Source: JACPAP01 sp035287045 (lineage in GTDB: Bacteria > Gemmatimonadota > Gemmatimonadetes > Gemmatimonadales > GWC2-71-9). From it: a stretch of 64,000 nt of DNA. A program made the position numbers and the translations under genes. Positions 51,830 through 59,391 of the stretch are shown here, one piece after another. Positions within the stretch are counted from its first letter, which is position 1. Every line of letters begins with the position of its first letter. The notes beneath the pieces are model-generated. The model was not told where the DNA came from, made no database searches, and saw only the letters and a program-made list of their open reading frames with translations. The stretch is taken from the NCBI GenBank assembly GCA_035287045.1, contig DATECF010000066.1, positions 9,415-73,414 of the forward strand. Direction: 5' to 3'.

Positions 51830-52519
51830 ATGGCGAAGGTAAGCAGCTGGTTCCTGCTTGGCGTGGCGGTGTGGGTCGCCGCCTGCGCCGAGTCCACCGG
51901 GCCCCCGGCACCCGGTTCCGTCACGCGGGCGGCCGCCGAGCTTCGGCAGCTCCGCTGGCAGAACACCCCGGAAGGCCGGGAGTTCGTGGCGGTGGGGAAC
52001 GCCGTGCTCCAACGCGCGGCCCCGCGCGGGGCTGCGGCCTCGGCGGTCCTGGACCGGCATCAACTGTCCTTCTGGGCCCTTCCCACCCGGGATCAAGAGA
52101 TCCAGATCAACTACCAAGCGGCCGACGGCTCCTGGCAGCCGTACGTCTGGTTCAAGATCCCCAAGGATGGCCTGTCGCGGTGGCCGGATGGCACCGGGTT
52201 CGCCGAGGGCGACTCGGTGTTGATCACGGTGGCGATCGACACCACTTCCCTGGTGGTCCAATTCGAGCCCACGGGCCTGGAGTTCAACCCGCTGGCGCCG
52301 GCGCAGCTCAACGTGTGGTACACCGGCGCCGACCCGGACCTCGACGGCAGCGGCGCGGTGGACGGAGCGGATAGTCACATCGAAGAGGAGCTGCTGGGCG
52401 TCTGGGTCCAGGAGTTCGCCGCGGACCCGTGGACGCTGGTGACCGCCGCCCAGTCAATCCCGAGCAAGCGGTTCAGCGCCTCCCTCAGTCATTTCTCGGA
52501 CTACGCGGTCTCGTGGTGA
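51830..52519 (+). CDS. Predicted lipoprotein of unknown function
   Basis: The 229-residue protein starts with a lipoprotein signal (MAKVSSWFLLGVAVWVAACA, lipobox VAAC, Cys near residue 19), preceded by the ribosome site GGGAGG at 51820-51825. The mature part is soluble and beta-rich. It contains an acidic calcium-loop-like DPDLDGSGAVDGAD and ends with SASLSHFSDYAVSW, a C-terminal motif seen in beta-sandwich domains of surface proteins. I do not recognise the family. It is followed without a gap by a TPR protein, and a sigma54-type promoter candidate precedes it. Confidence 0.8.
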   Translation: MAKVSSWFLLGVAVWVAACAESTGPPAPGSVTRAAAELRQLRWQNTPEGREFVAVGNAVLQRAAPRGAAASAVLDRHQLSFWALPTRDQEIQINYQAADGSWQPYVWFKIPKDGLSRWPDGTGFAEGDSVLITVAIDTTSLVVQFEPTGLEFNPLAPAQLNVWYTGADPDLDGSGAVDGADSHIEEELLGVWVQEFAADPWTLVTAAQSIPSKRFSASLSHFSDYAVSW

Positions 52520-53520
52520 TGATGGATGCGACTGCATCCCTAGAAATGCTGAATTCCGCGCAGAAGCTCGCCGAGACCGGGCGTCACGCCGCGGTGGTGG
52601 AGCAGCTGGGCGTGTTGCCGGTGCAGGAGCTGGAGCAGTCACCCACCTTGGCGCTGCTGTTCGGCATCGCGCAGGCGCGGCTGGGCCGGCACAGCTCGGG
52701 TCGCCAGTGGGTGGCCACGGCGCTGGACACCGCGCGAACCCGTGGGGACGGCGAGATCGAAGCCCGGGCGCTCAACGTGTCGGGGGCGATCGCGTTCGAG
52801 GAGGGCTGGATTGACGAAGCCGCGAGCTGCTTCACCCGGGCGCTGGCGGTGGCCGAGGGGCAGGGCGACCGCGCCACGGTGGGCCGTTGCTCCAACAACC
52901 TCGGGATCATTTCCAACCTGCGCGGTCAGTACGGCCGCGCCGTCGGCTCGCTCACCATGGCGCTGGCGGCCTTTCAGCAGGTGGGGCATCGGGCGGGGGC
53001 GGCGGAGACCTTGCACAACCTCGCCATCACGTATCGCGATCAGCAGGACCTGAATAAAGCGCTGGAAACGGAAGATCGGGCGCTGCAGGAAGCCATGGCC
53101 GCGGGGGATGTTGGGCTGACGGCCAAGATTCAGGGGGGCCGCGCGGAGATCCGGCTGCTCGCCGGCGACGCCGAAGTGGCACGGCTCGAGATCCAGCGGG
53201 CCCTGGCTACCCACCGCGAGGTGGGCGACGTGGTGGGCGAGACGGACGACTTGCGGGTGTTGGCCGGAGCGCTGGAGCGTCTCAGCCAGCCGGCGCAGGC
53301 GGAGACCACGCTCCGCGACGTCATCGCCCGTGCCACCAGCCTCTCACGGCCCCGGCTGGCCGCGCAGGCCCAGCGGGACCTGGCGCGCCTCCTCCACCGC
53401 CAGGGGCGGGACGACGAAGCGGAAGGCTATGCCCGCCGCGCGCGCGACGCCTACGAGAAACTCGGCGCCGTGATCGAAGTGCGGCGCCTCGAAGAGCTGC
53501 TCACCCAACTCAAGGTGTGA
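52519..53520 (+). CDS. TPR-repeat protein
   Basis: The 333-residue cytosolic protein is built almost entirely of helical repeats of TPR type. Visible units include AFEEGWIDEAASCFTRALAV, RGQYGRAVGSLTMALAAFQQ, RDQQDLNKALETEDRAL and RQGRDDEAEGYARRARDAYE. Such proteins act as protein-protein adaptors. The first ATG overlaps the lipoprotein stop by one base (TGATG), and a second ATG follows immediately; translation is probably coupled. No enzymatic domain is seen. Its partner may be the lipoprotein system or the nearby activator. Confidence 0.85.
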   Translation: MMDATASLEMLNSAQKLAETGRHAAVVEQLGVLPVQELEQSPTLALLFGIAQARLGRHSSGRQWVATALDTARTRGDGEIEARALNVSGAIAFEEGWIDEAASCFTRALAVAEGQGDRATVGRCSNNLGIISNLRGQYGRAVGSLTMALAAFQQVGHRAGAAETLHNLAITYRDQQDLNKALETEDRALQEAMAAGDVGLTAKIQGGRAEIRLLAGDAEVARLEIQRALATHREVGDVVGETDDLRVLAGALERLSQPAQAETTLRDVIARATSLSRPRLAAQAQRDLARLLHRQGRDDEAEGYARRARDAYEKLGAVIEVRRLEELLTQLKV

Positions 53521-53525
53521 TGCGC

Positions 53526-53546
53526 GCGCGCCACGGTCTGGCGCGC
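53526..53546 (+). terminator. GC stem-loop after the TPR gene
   Basis: GCGCGCCA (53526-53533) and TGGCGCGC (53539-53546) form an 8-bp perfect stem with a 5-base loop, 6 bases after the TPR stop. No U-tract follows, so termination would be weak or factor-dependent. The rest of the 75-bp gap to the tRNA gene shows nothing else. Confidence 0.5.
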
Positions 53547-53595
53547 AGCAACCACAGTCGGCAGGCCGAAGGTCTGCAACCAGCAGCGATCAGAA

Positions 53596-53679
53596 TGCCC
53601 GGGGCAGGACTCGAACCTGCATGGGGTTTCCCCCAAGGGATTTTAAGTCCCTTGCGTCTACCAGTTTCGCCACCCGGGC
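53596..53679 (-). tRNA. tRNA-Leu (anticodon UAA)
   Basis: The minus strand folds as an 84-nt class II tRNA. Its acceptor GCCCGGG pairs with CCCGGGC, and the D-arm includes ACTGGTAGACGC. The anticodon stem AGGGA/TCCCT encloses CTTAAAA (anticodon TAA). A variable arm TGGGGGAAACCCCA follows, and the T-arm is GCAGGTTCGAGTCCTGC. CCA is not encoded. It begins 4 bases after the ilvE stop on the same strand and may be cut from the ilvE transcript. Confidence 0.97.
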
Positions 53680-53683
53680 GGGG

Positions 53684-54631
53684 CTAACGAGCCGCGGCGA
53701 CGGGACGCGGTACTAACGTCAACCAGCCGTGGCGATCGGGTCCTTCGCCGCGCACGGTCGCCAGGTAACGCTCCTGGAGCTTCTTGGTGATGGGCCCCCG
53801 CCCACCCTCACCGATCTTGATCTTGTCGATGCTCCGGATCGGTGTCACTTCCGCTGCGGTGCCCGTGACGAACACTTCATCCGCCGTGTACAGCATCTCG
53901 CGCGGGATGGGCTGCTCGCGCACCGGAATCTCCGTCTCACGCGCGAGCGTGAGGATCGTGTCGCGGGTGATGCCCCAAAGCTCGGTGCCGTCCAGCACGG
54001 GCGTGAACAGGATCCCGTTCTTCACCAGGAACGCGTTTTCCCCGCTGCCCTCGCTCAACAGGCCGCCCGGGCCCAGGGCGATGGCCTCGGCGTAGCCGTT
54101 GACGACGGCATCCATCTTGATCAACTGCGCGTTGTTGTAATGGCCGGCGCTCTTGGCCATGGCCGGGAAGGTATTGGGCTCCATACGTTGCCAGTTGGAG
54201 ACACAGGCATCGACGCCGTTTTCCAGCGCGCCCTCGCCCAGGTAGGTCCCCCAGGGATAGCAAGGGATGTAGACCTCAAGCGGCACCCCGATGGGGTTCA
54301 TCCCCTGGCCGATGCCGCGCAGCACGAGCGGCCGGACGTAACAGGATTCGAACCCGTTGCGCTCCACCACCGCGACGCAGGCCTCGGTCAGGTCTTCGAC
54401 GGAGTACTCCAGCTCCATCCGATAGATGCGGCACGAGTCCTGAAGCCGGCGCAGGTGGTCCCGCAGCCGGAAGATCGCGGGCCCCTTCGACGTCGTGTAA
54501 CAGCGAATGCCTTCGAAGACCGACGACCCAAACTGCACGGCGAGGCTCATGATGTGCACCTTGGCCTCGTCCCAGGGGATGAACGCTCCGTCCTTCCAGA
54601 TCCAGTCAGCCTTGGGCAGCGGCTTCGCCAC
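53684..54631 (-). CDS. ilvE: Branched-chain amino acid aminotransferase
   Basis: The 315-residue PLP enzyme (fold type IV) catalyses the last step of leucine, isoleucine and valine synthesis and the first step of their breakdown. Motifs: KADWIWKDGAFIPWDEAKVH, SSVFEGIRCY, YVRPLVLRGIGQGMNP, the phosphate-binding GLLSEGSGENAFLVKNG, and EVFVTGTAAEVTPIRSID. ATG 54631 is used. It lies directly upstream of tRNA-Leu on the same strand. D-amino-acid aminotransferases share the fold, but the ordered motifs fit BCAT. Confidence 0.95.
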   Translation of the reverse strand: MAKPLPKADWIWKDGAFIPWDEAKVHIMSLAVQFGSSVFEGIRCYTTSKGPAIFRLRDHLRRLQDSCRIYRMELEYSVEDLTEACVAVVERNGFESCYVRPLVLRGIGQGMNPIGVPLEVYIPCYPWGTYLGEGALENGVDACVSNWQRMEPNTFPAMAKSAGHYNNAQLIKMDAVVNGYAEAIALGPGGLLSEGSGENAFLVKNGILFTPVLDGTELWGITRDTILTLARETEIPVREQPIPREMLYTADEVFVTGTAAEVTPIRSIDKIKIGEGGRGPITKKLQERYLATVRGEGPDRHGWLTLVPRPVAAAR

Positions 54632-54693
54632 GGGAGCCTCCGGGGTCAGGTACGCGTTCGGTGCTCACACAATCTAACTCGGGGAAATGCGTG

Positions 54694-54739
54694 AGGGGTA
54701 AGGGGTGAGGGGAAAACCGCTGAATCACCCCTTACCCCT
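54694..54739. terminator. G/C-run hairpin between cupin gene and ilvE
   Basis: AGGGGTAAGGGGTGA (54694-54708) and TCACCCCTTACCCCT (54725-54739) form a perfect 15-bp stem with a 16-base loop, in the gap after the cupin gene on the minus strand. The same AGGGGTAA.GGGG style occurs in the hairpin at 7239-7270. Confidence 0.55.
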
Positions 54740-54764
54740 GGCCCCTCGCGCAGCGTCCCCGGCA

Positions 54765-55145
54765 CTACTTCGCTTTTTGGCGAAGGTAGGCATCCGTCCC
54801 GTCCAGCCAATCCCACCTGGGCGGACTGAAGACGTCCACGTCCAAGGTGTCCTCCAAGGCCTCCGCTTTGTGGGGGATGTTTGACGGGATGTGGAGCACC
54901 TCACCGGCGCTCACGACCAGCTCCTCCTTCCCGTCCTCACCGATCCAGAACCGCAGCGCTCCTTCGAGGATGTACGTCAACTGCTCGTTTTCATGCGAGT
55001 GCTTGGGCACCACGCAGCCCTTCTTGAGATACACGTGCGCCAGCATCATCCGCTCGCCGGTGATGAGCCGGCGGTCGAGCAGGTCGGTGACCTTCTCCTT
55101 GGGCATCTGCGACCAGCGAAACAAGCGGACCGAATCCCGGGACAT
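54765..55145 (-). CDS. Small cupin-domain protein
   Basis: The 126-residue protein is a single cupin barrel. The first metal-type motif reads HSHENEQLTYILEGALRFWIG (broken here: His-x-His with Glu), and the second motif, SAGEVLHIPSNIPHKA, contains the last His. Metal binding is likely. Such proteins are enzymes of varied type or sensors, and the specific role is unknown. ATG 55145 is chosen because GGGGAGGG lies just upstream; longer frames are not supported. It is divergent from the PAS-LuxR gene. Confidence 0.85.
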   Translation of the reverse strand: MSRDSVRLFRWSQMPKEKVTDLLDRRLITGERMMLAHVYLKKGCVVPKHSHENEQLTYILEGALRFWIGEDGKEELVVSAGEVLHIPSNIPHKAEALEDTLDVDVFSPPRWDWLDGTDAYLRQKAK

Positions 55146-55206
55146 CTCACCCTCCCCAAATGTGGCGCGGTAGCCACAACGCGTTTCGTGGCCTTTAACA
55201 TCGCCC

Positions 55207-55968
55207 ATGTTCCCGGACGACACAACAACGAGGCCGCGGCCCGGGACTTGCGGTGGGGCAGTCCCTGACAGGCTGCGCCGGAACCCCTTCCACGCAGCGC
55301 GGTGCGTCGTAACGGAGGATCGGCATTGTCGTTTGTCTGGAGTCTCGCTTCTGTCTCACGCATCGTTTGAAGACGCTCGCGCGCGGAGTCCGGTCGCGAT
55401 GGTCAGGGCGTCGGCCGACGGCGCGGTCACCGTCTGGACCGAGGAAGCGGAGCGTCTGCTCCGGTATTCTCCCGATGACGTCACGGGGCGGGCGTTCCCA
55501 TCGCTGGCGCTGGATGCGACCACGCTGGAGCGAGCTCTGAGCCGGGTGCGCCGCAGCGAATCGGTGCACACCATTTGCCTGACGACCCGGCTCACCACCA
55601 AGGACGGCCGGGAAGCGCCGGCCTTCGTGTGCGTGGACGCGCTCAGAGACCCGGAGGGTCGGGTCGCGGAGTTTCAGATCACGTTCCGGGATCTCCGGAC
55701 GGTGGTCTTTGAGCCCGGCCTCCAGGACGCGCGCGGCTACCGTCCGGTGCCGGACCCAGGAGCGGTCGAAAGCCTCACCCCGCGCCAGCGACTGGTGCTG
55801 GAGCTGATCGCACGCGGCCACACGACCCGCGAGATTGCCAAGGGCCTCAACCGCAGCGTGAAGACCATCGAGACGCACCGCGCCCAGCTCATGCGGCGCC
55901 TCAACATCTTCCACGTGCCCGGGCTGGTGCGGTTGGCGATCCGCGCGGGACTGGTGACGCTGGAGTAG
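55207..55968 (+). CDS. PAS-LuxR transcriptional regulator
   Basis: The protein has a PAS-like sensor domain (about residues 55-165, MVRASADGAVTVWTEEAERL... GREAPAFVCVDAL) and a C-terminal LuxR/NarL helix-turn-helix (SLTPRQRLVLELIARGHTTR, SVKTIETHRAQLMRRL). There is no receiver domain, so it responds to a ligand or partner rather than to phosphorylation. The start is uncertain: the ATG at 55207 gives 253 residues with an unstructured beginning. A TTG at 55333 follows GGAGG (55314-55318) at a long distance. It is 78 bases upstream of the kinase-regulator pair and probably belongs with it. Confidence 0.82.
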   Translation: MFPDDTTTRPRPGTCGGAVPDRLRRNPFHAARCVVTEDRHCRLSGVSLLSHASFEDARARSPVAMVRASADGAVTVWTEEAERLLRYSPDDVTGRAFPSLALDATTLERALSRVRRSESVHTICLTTRLTTKDGREAPAFVCVDALRDPEGRVAEFQITFRDLRTVVFEPGLQDARGYRPVPDPGAVESLTPRQRLVLELIARGHTTREIAKGLNRSVKTIETHRAQLMRRLNIFHVPGLVRLAIRAGLVTLE

Positions 55969-56046
55969 CGCGCCCCTGGCGCTCGAGGCTTGACCGCCCT
56001 ACCGTAAACTCCTGGCGGCCGGAACCGCGGCCCACGGAGTTGACGC

Positions 56047-58035
56047 ATGGCGCGCTCCAGATCTCAGCGCAAACGCTCGGCCCGCACGGGACCGCTTCCG
56101 GCCCAAACGGGTGGGTCACGGCCTTTTCCGGACGACCTCTCTCGAACGCTCTCCCTCCTGAACGCCACCCTCGAATCCACCGCCGACGGCATCCTGGTGG
56201 TGGACCTCGATGGCAACATGGTCTCCTGCAACCGGAAGTTTCGCGAGATGTGGGACGCCCCCGAGTCGGCCTTCGGCGAACGCGGGTCACGACTGGCCTT
56301 CGTCCAGGACAAGGTCAAGGACCCGGCGGCCTTTGCCGCGCGAGTGCTGGCGATCTACGCCTCGCCCGAGGTGGAGAGCATGGATGTGATCGAACTGAAC
56401 GACGGCCGGGTCTTCGAGCGGTACTCGAAACCGCAGCGGCTGCATGGGGCCGTCGTCGGGCGCGTGGTGAGCTTCCGGGACGTGACCCGGCAGCGGGGCG
56501 CAGAAGCAGCGCTGCGAGACGCCCTGGCCTGGCAGCAAGCGGTGTTCGAAGGATCGCGGGACGCCGTGCTCATTACCGACGCCGACTCACGCTTCGTGAT
56601 GGTCAACTCCGCCGCCGAGCGGCTCACGGGCTTCAGCCGCGACGAGCTGCTGACCATGCGGATTCCCGACCTGCACGACGAGGCCGATCTGGAGGCCTAC
56701 CGGCAGTATCATGACCCGATCATGGCGGGCCAGGAGCATGTCACGGAGGCCCTGGTTCGGCGTAAGGACGGGACCAAAGTGCCGGTGGAGTTCAACGGTC
56801 GGCGGATCACCCAGGGTGGCAGGCCGCTCATGCACACCGTGGCGCGGGACATCACTGAGCGCGTCGCAACGGCGGCCCAGCTCGCGTCCCACGTTCGGCG
56901 GAAAGCGGCGCTCGCCCAACTGGGGGAACAGGCCCTTGCCGGTCACCCGGTCCAGCTCCTGCTGACAGCGGTCTGCGCCGCCGCCGCCGACCTGCTCGAC
57001 GCGGAGTACACCGCGGTGCTCCAGTTGCAGCCGGATGGCAAACGGCTCCAGCTGGTTGCGGGCGCCGGATGGCCTGACGGTCTCGTGGGGACGGCGGTGG
57101 GCGTCGGGCGACGGTCGCTCGCCGGCTACACGCTACTAGCTCAGGAACCGGTCATCGTGCCGGACCTGGCCGGCGAAAAACGTTTCGCCGTACCGCCGCA
57201 CCTGCGCGAGCATCAGGTCCGAAGCGCTCTGAGCGTCCCGATCGCGGGCCGGAGCGCCCCGTATGGCGCCCTCGCGGTCTTCACGCGGCGGGTCAGGAGA
57301 TTCAGCGAGGACGACGCCAATTTCCTCTCGGCGGTGGCCAACGTGCTGGCCCAGGCCGTCATCCGCCGCCAGGAAGAACACTCGCTGACCAAACTCGTCC
57401 ACCGGCTCATCACCGCCCAGGAAGACGAACGTGCGAGCCTGGCCCGCGAGTTGCACGACGAGACCGGCCAGGCGCTCACGTCGTTGCTGGTTGGGCTCAA
57501 GTCGCTGGAGGCGGCGCCCGGCCCTGAGGCGGCAGCGCTGGTCCGCCAGTTGCGCGAGGTGGGAGCCCGGACCCTCGAGAACGTATCGCGGTTGGCGCAG
57601 GGCTTGCGGCCCAGCGTGCTCGACGACCTGGGACTGGTCCCCGCGCTCAGCAGGTACGTGAGCGAGCATGCGGCCATCCACCGACTGACGGCCGAGACCC
57701 ACGTGGCCGGTCTCGACGGGGCCAGGCTCCCCGCCCCCATTGAAGTCACGCTGTACCGGATCGCGCAGGAAGCGCTCACCAATGTCGCGCGCCATGCCTC
57801 GGCCACGCGGGTCACGGTGTCCCTGGAGCGCGAGGGCAATCTGGTGCGGCTCGAGGTACGCGATGACGGGCGAGGCTTCGATCTGGACGACCCCCTGGGG
57901 GCGGCCGGCGCGCCCGCGCGGTTGGGGCTCTACGGCATTCGGGAAAGGGCGGCGCTGCTCGGCGGCACGGCGGAGGTGCACGCCGCCTCCGGCCGCGGAA
58001 CCACGCTCACCGTGGTCATCCCGCTGGAGACGTAG
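56047..58035 (+). CDS. PAS-PAS-GAF sensor histidine kinase (NarL-partner type)
   Basis: The 662-residue cytosolic kinase has a PAS domain (about 40-155), a second PAS domain (about 160-280, MVNSAAERLTGFSRDELL) and a GAF domain (about 300-440). A HisKA_3 dimerisation domain follows, with the phospho-acceptor His 470 in LARELHDETGQALTSLL. The ATPase domain has YRIAQEALTNVARHA (N box), DDGRGFD and GLYGIRERAALLGG. No membrane segment is visible, so it senses an internal signal such as redox state or a small molecule. It starts 7 bases after GGAG. The stop overlaps the regulator start by one base, so this is a cognate pair. Confidence 0.95.
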   Translation: MARSRSQRKRSARTGPLPAQTGGSRPFPDDLSRTLSLLNATLESTADGILVVDLDGNMVSCNRKFREMWDAPESAFGERGSRLAFVQDKVKDPAAFAARVLAIYASPEVESMDVIELNDGRVFERYSKPQRLHGAVVGRVVSFRDVTRQRGAEAALRDALAWQQAVFEGSRDAVLITDADSRFVMVNSAAERLTGFSRDELLTMRIPDLHDEADLEAYRQYHDPIMAGQEHVTEALVRRKDGTKVPVEFNGRRITQGGRPLMHTVARDITERVATAAQLASHVRRKAALAQLGEQALAGHPVQLLLTAVCAAAADLLDAEYTAVLQLQPDGKRLQLVAGAGWPDGLVGTAVGVGRRSLAGYTLLAQEPVIVPDLAGEKRFAVPPHLREHQVRSALSVPIAGRSAPYGALAVFTRRVRRFSEDDANFLSAVANVLAQAVIRRQEEHSLTKLVHRLITAQEDERASLARELHDETGQALTSLLVGLKSLEAAPGPEAAALVRQLREVGARTLENVSRLAQGLRPSVLDDLGLVPALSRYVSEHAAIHRLTAETHVAGLDGARLPAPIEVTLYRIAQEALTNVARHASATRVTVSLEREGNLVRLEVRDDGRGFDLDDPLGAAGAPARLGLYGIRERAALLGGTAEVHAASGRGTTLTVVIPLET

Positions 58036-58751
58036 TGGCGCGGGCCACGAAGCGCTCCGGCGGAGCCCCCTCCATTCGCGTGCTGCTGGCCGACGACCAC
58101 GCGGTCCTCCGAGCCGGCCTCAAGCTCCTGATCAACGCCGAAGCGGACCTGGAGGTTGTGGGAGAGGCCGCAGACGCCGACGAAGCGGTGCGGGTGGCGC
58201 GGGAAACCAAGCCCGACGTCGCGGTGATTGATCTCTCCATGCCCGGGGGCGGACTAAAGGTCGTCGAGGCTCTCCCCCGGCATTGTCCCGAGACCCGCGT
58301 GCTGGTCCTCACCATGCATGATCACCCGGCTTACCTGCGGAGTGCCCTGGCCGCCGGGGCCGCGGGGTATGTGGTGAAGAAGGTGGCGGACACCGAGTTG
58401 TTGTCGTCGGTGCGGGCGGTGCATCACGGCGCCACGATCGCGTTTCTGAGCAGTCCCGGGAGCGCGCGCCAAGCGGTGGGCACCGGCGGGGCATCGGCGG
58501 CGAGCGTCGATGGGCGCGCCGCGCTGAGCCAGCGCGAACAGCAAGTGCTGATCCTACTGGCGCGCGGCTACACCAACCGCCAGATCGCCGAGCGACTCAA
58601 GCGGAGCGTGAAATCCATCGAGACCTACCGGAGCCGCCTTTACCGGAAGCTCGGCCTCAAGAGTCGCGCGGAGATCGTGCGGTATGCGCTCGCCGTTGGG
58701 CTGCTGGACCCGGCCTCGGCGTGGGGCGACGAAGCTGACCAGCCCGAATAG
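58035..58751 (+). CDS. NarL/FixJ-type response regulator
   Basis: The 238-residue regulator has a receiver domain with acidic DD (20-21), phospho-acceptor Asp 66 in AVIDLSMP, the Thr in LVLTMH and Lys in YVVKKV, all intact. The output LuxR helix-turn-helix (ALSQREQQVLILLARGYTNR, SVKSIETYRSRLYRKLGL) closely resembles that of the upstream PAS-LuxR protein. The start is a GTG that overlaps the kinase stop by one base. Its targets may include the chemosensory operon that begins 145 bases downstream. Confidence 0.95.
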   Translation: MARATKRSGGAPSIRVLLADDHAVLRAGLKLLINAEADLEVVGEAADADEAVRVARETKPDVAVIDLSMPGGGLKVVEALPRHCPETRVLVLTMHDHPAYLRSALAAGAAGYVVKKVADTELLSSVRAVHHGATIAFLSSPGSARQAVGTGGASAASVDGRAALSQREQQVLILLARGYTNRQIAERLKRSVKSIETYRSRLYRKLGLKSRAEIVRYALAVGLLDPASAWGDEADQPE

Positions 58752-58769
58752 GCGCCCGTGTGACAGGCT

Positions 58770-58804
58770 TTCCCCGACAGCGAGCTACCGCCTTCCCCGA
58801 TAGC
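58770..58804. promoter_or_regulatory. Pair of 12-bp direct repeats upstream of the chemosensory operon
   Basis: TTCCCCGACAGC (58770-58781) and TTCCCCGATAGC (58793-58804) differ at one base and are 23 bp apart start to start, about two helical turns. They lie in the 145-bp gap between the response regulator gene and the first cheW, about 95-125 bases before its start. They fit tandem half-sites for a regulator, possibly the adjacent NarL-type protein. Confidence 0.4.
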
Positions 58805-58896
58805 ACACCATCGCACAAGACGACAACGTTCAGCCGTTAGCACCACGCAACCGCAGCCTCCCCCGCGGCCTTCAGCTCTTAGGAAAGGGGTGGTGC

Positions 58897-59391
58897 GTGA
58901 ATGACGTGACCCTACTCGTCTTCACTTTGGGCGACGCGCGCTTCGGGCTGGCTGCGATGCTGATTCGCGAGGTGGTCCGAGCGGTCGCGATCGCCCCGCT
59001 TCCCAAGGCCCCCGCTATCGCCGAAGGCGTCATCAACTACCGCGGGACGATCGTCCCGGTCCTCGATATCCGGCAGCGCTTCCGACTAGCCCCTGCCCCG
59101 TTGCACCCAGACCAGCATTTCATCGTGGCGCAGGCCGGGCCCAGGCTGGTAGCGCTCCGCGTGGATCGGGCGACCGAGCTCCTGGGGATCAGTCCCTCGG
59201 CGATCGCCCCTGCGACCGCGGTGGTTCCCGGCGCGGAACACACGGCGGGCATCGCCAGGCTAGCCGACGGTCTGCTCGTCATTCACGACCTGGAGCGATT
59301 CCTGGCGCTGGACGAGGCCAAGCGGCTGGATAGTGCGTTGGGCGGGACCGCAGAACCGGCTCCAAGACGCAAAGCACGCGGGTCGGCGTGA
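58897..59391 (+). CDS. CheW-type adaptor (WspB-like)
   Basis: The 164-residue protein is a single CheW domain (LLVFTLGDARFGLAAMLIRE, GVINYRGTIVPVLDIRQRF, FIVAQAGPRLVALRVDRATE). It couples a chemoreceptor to the kinase CheA. It is the first of two CheW proteins in this operon. The start is GTG 58897 with AGGAAAGGGG upstream. The stop overlaps the cheR start (GTGA). Confidence 0.93.
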   Translation: MNDVTLLVFTLGDARFGLAAMLIREVVRAVAIAPLPKAPAIAEGVINYRGTIVPVLDIRQRFRLAPAPLHPDQHFIVAQAGPRLVALRVDRATELLGISPSAIAPATAVVPGAEHTAGIARLADGLLVIHDLERFLALDEAKRLDSALGGTAEPAPRRKARGSA

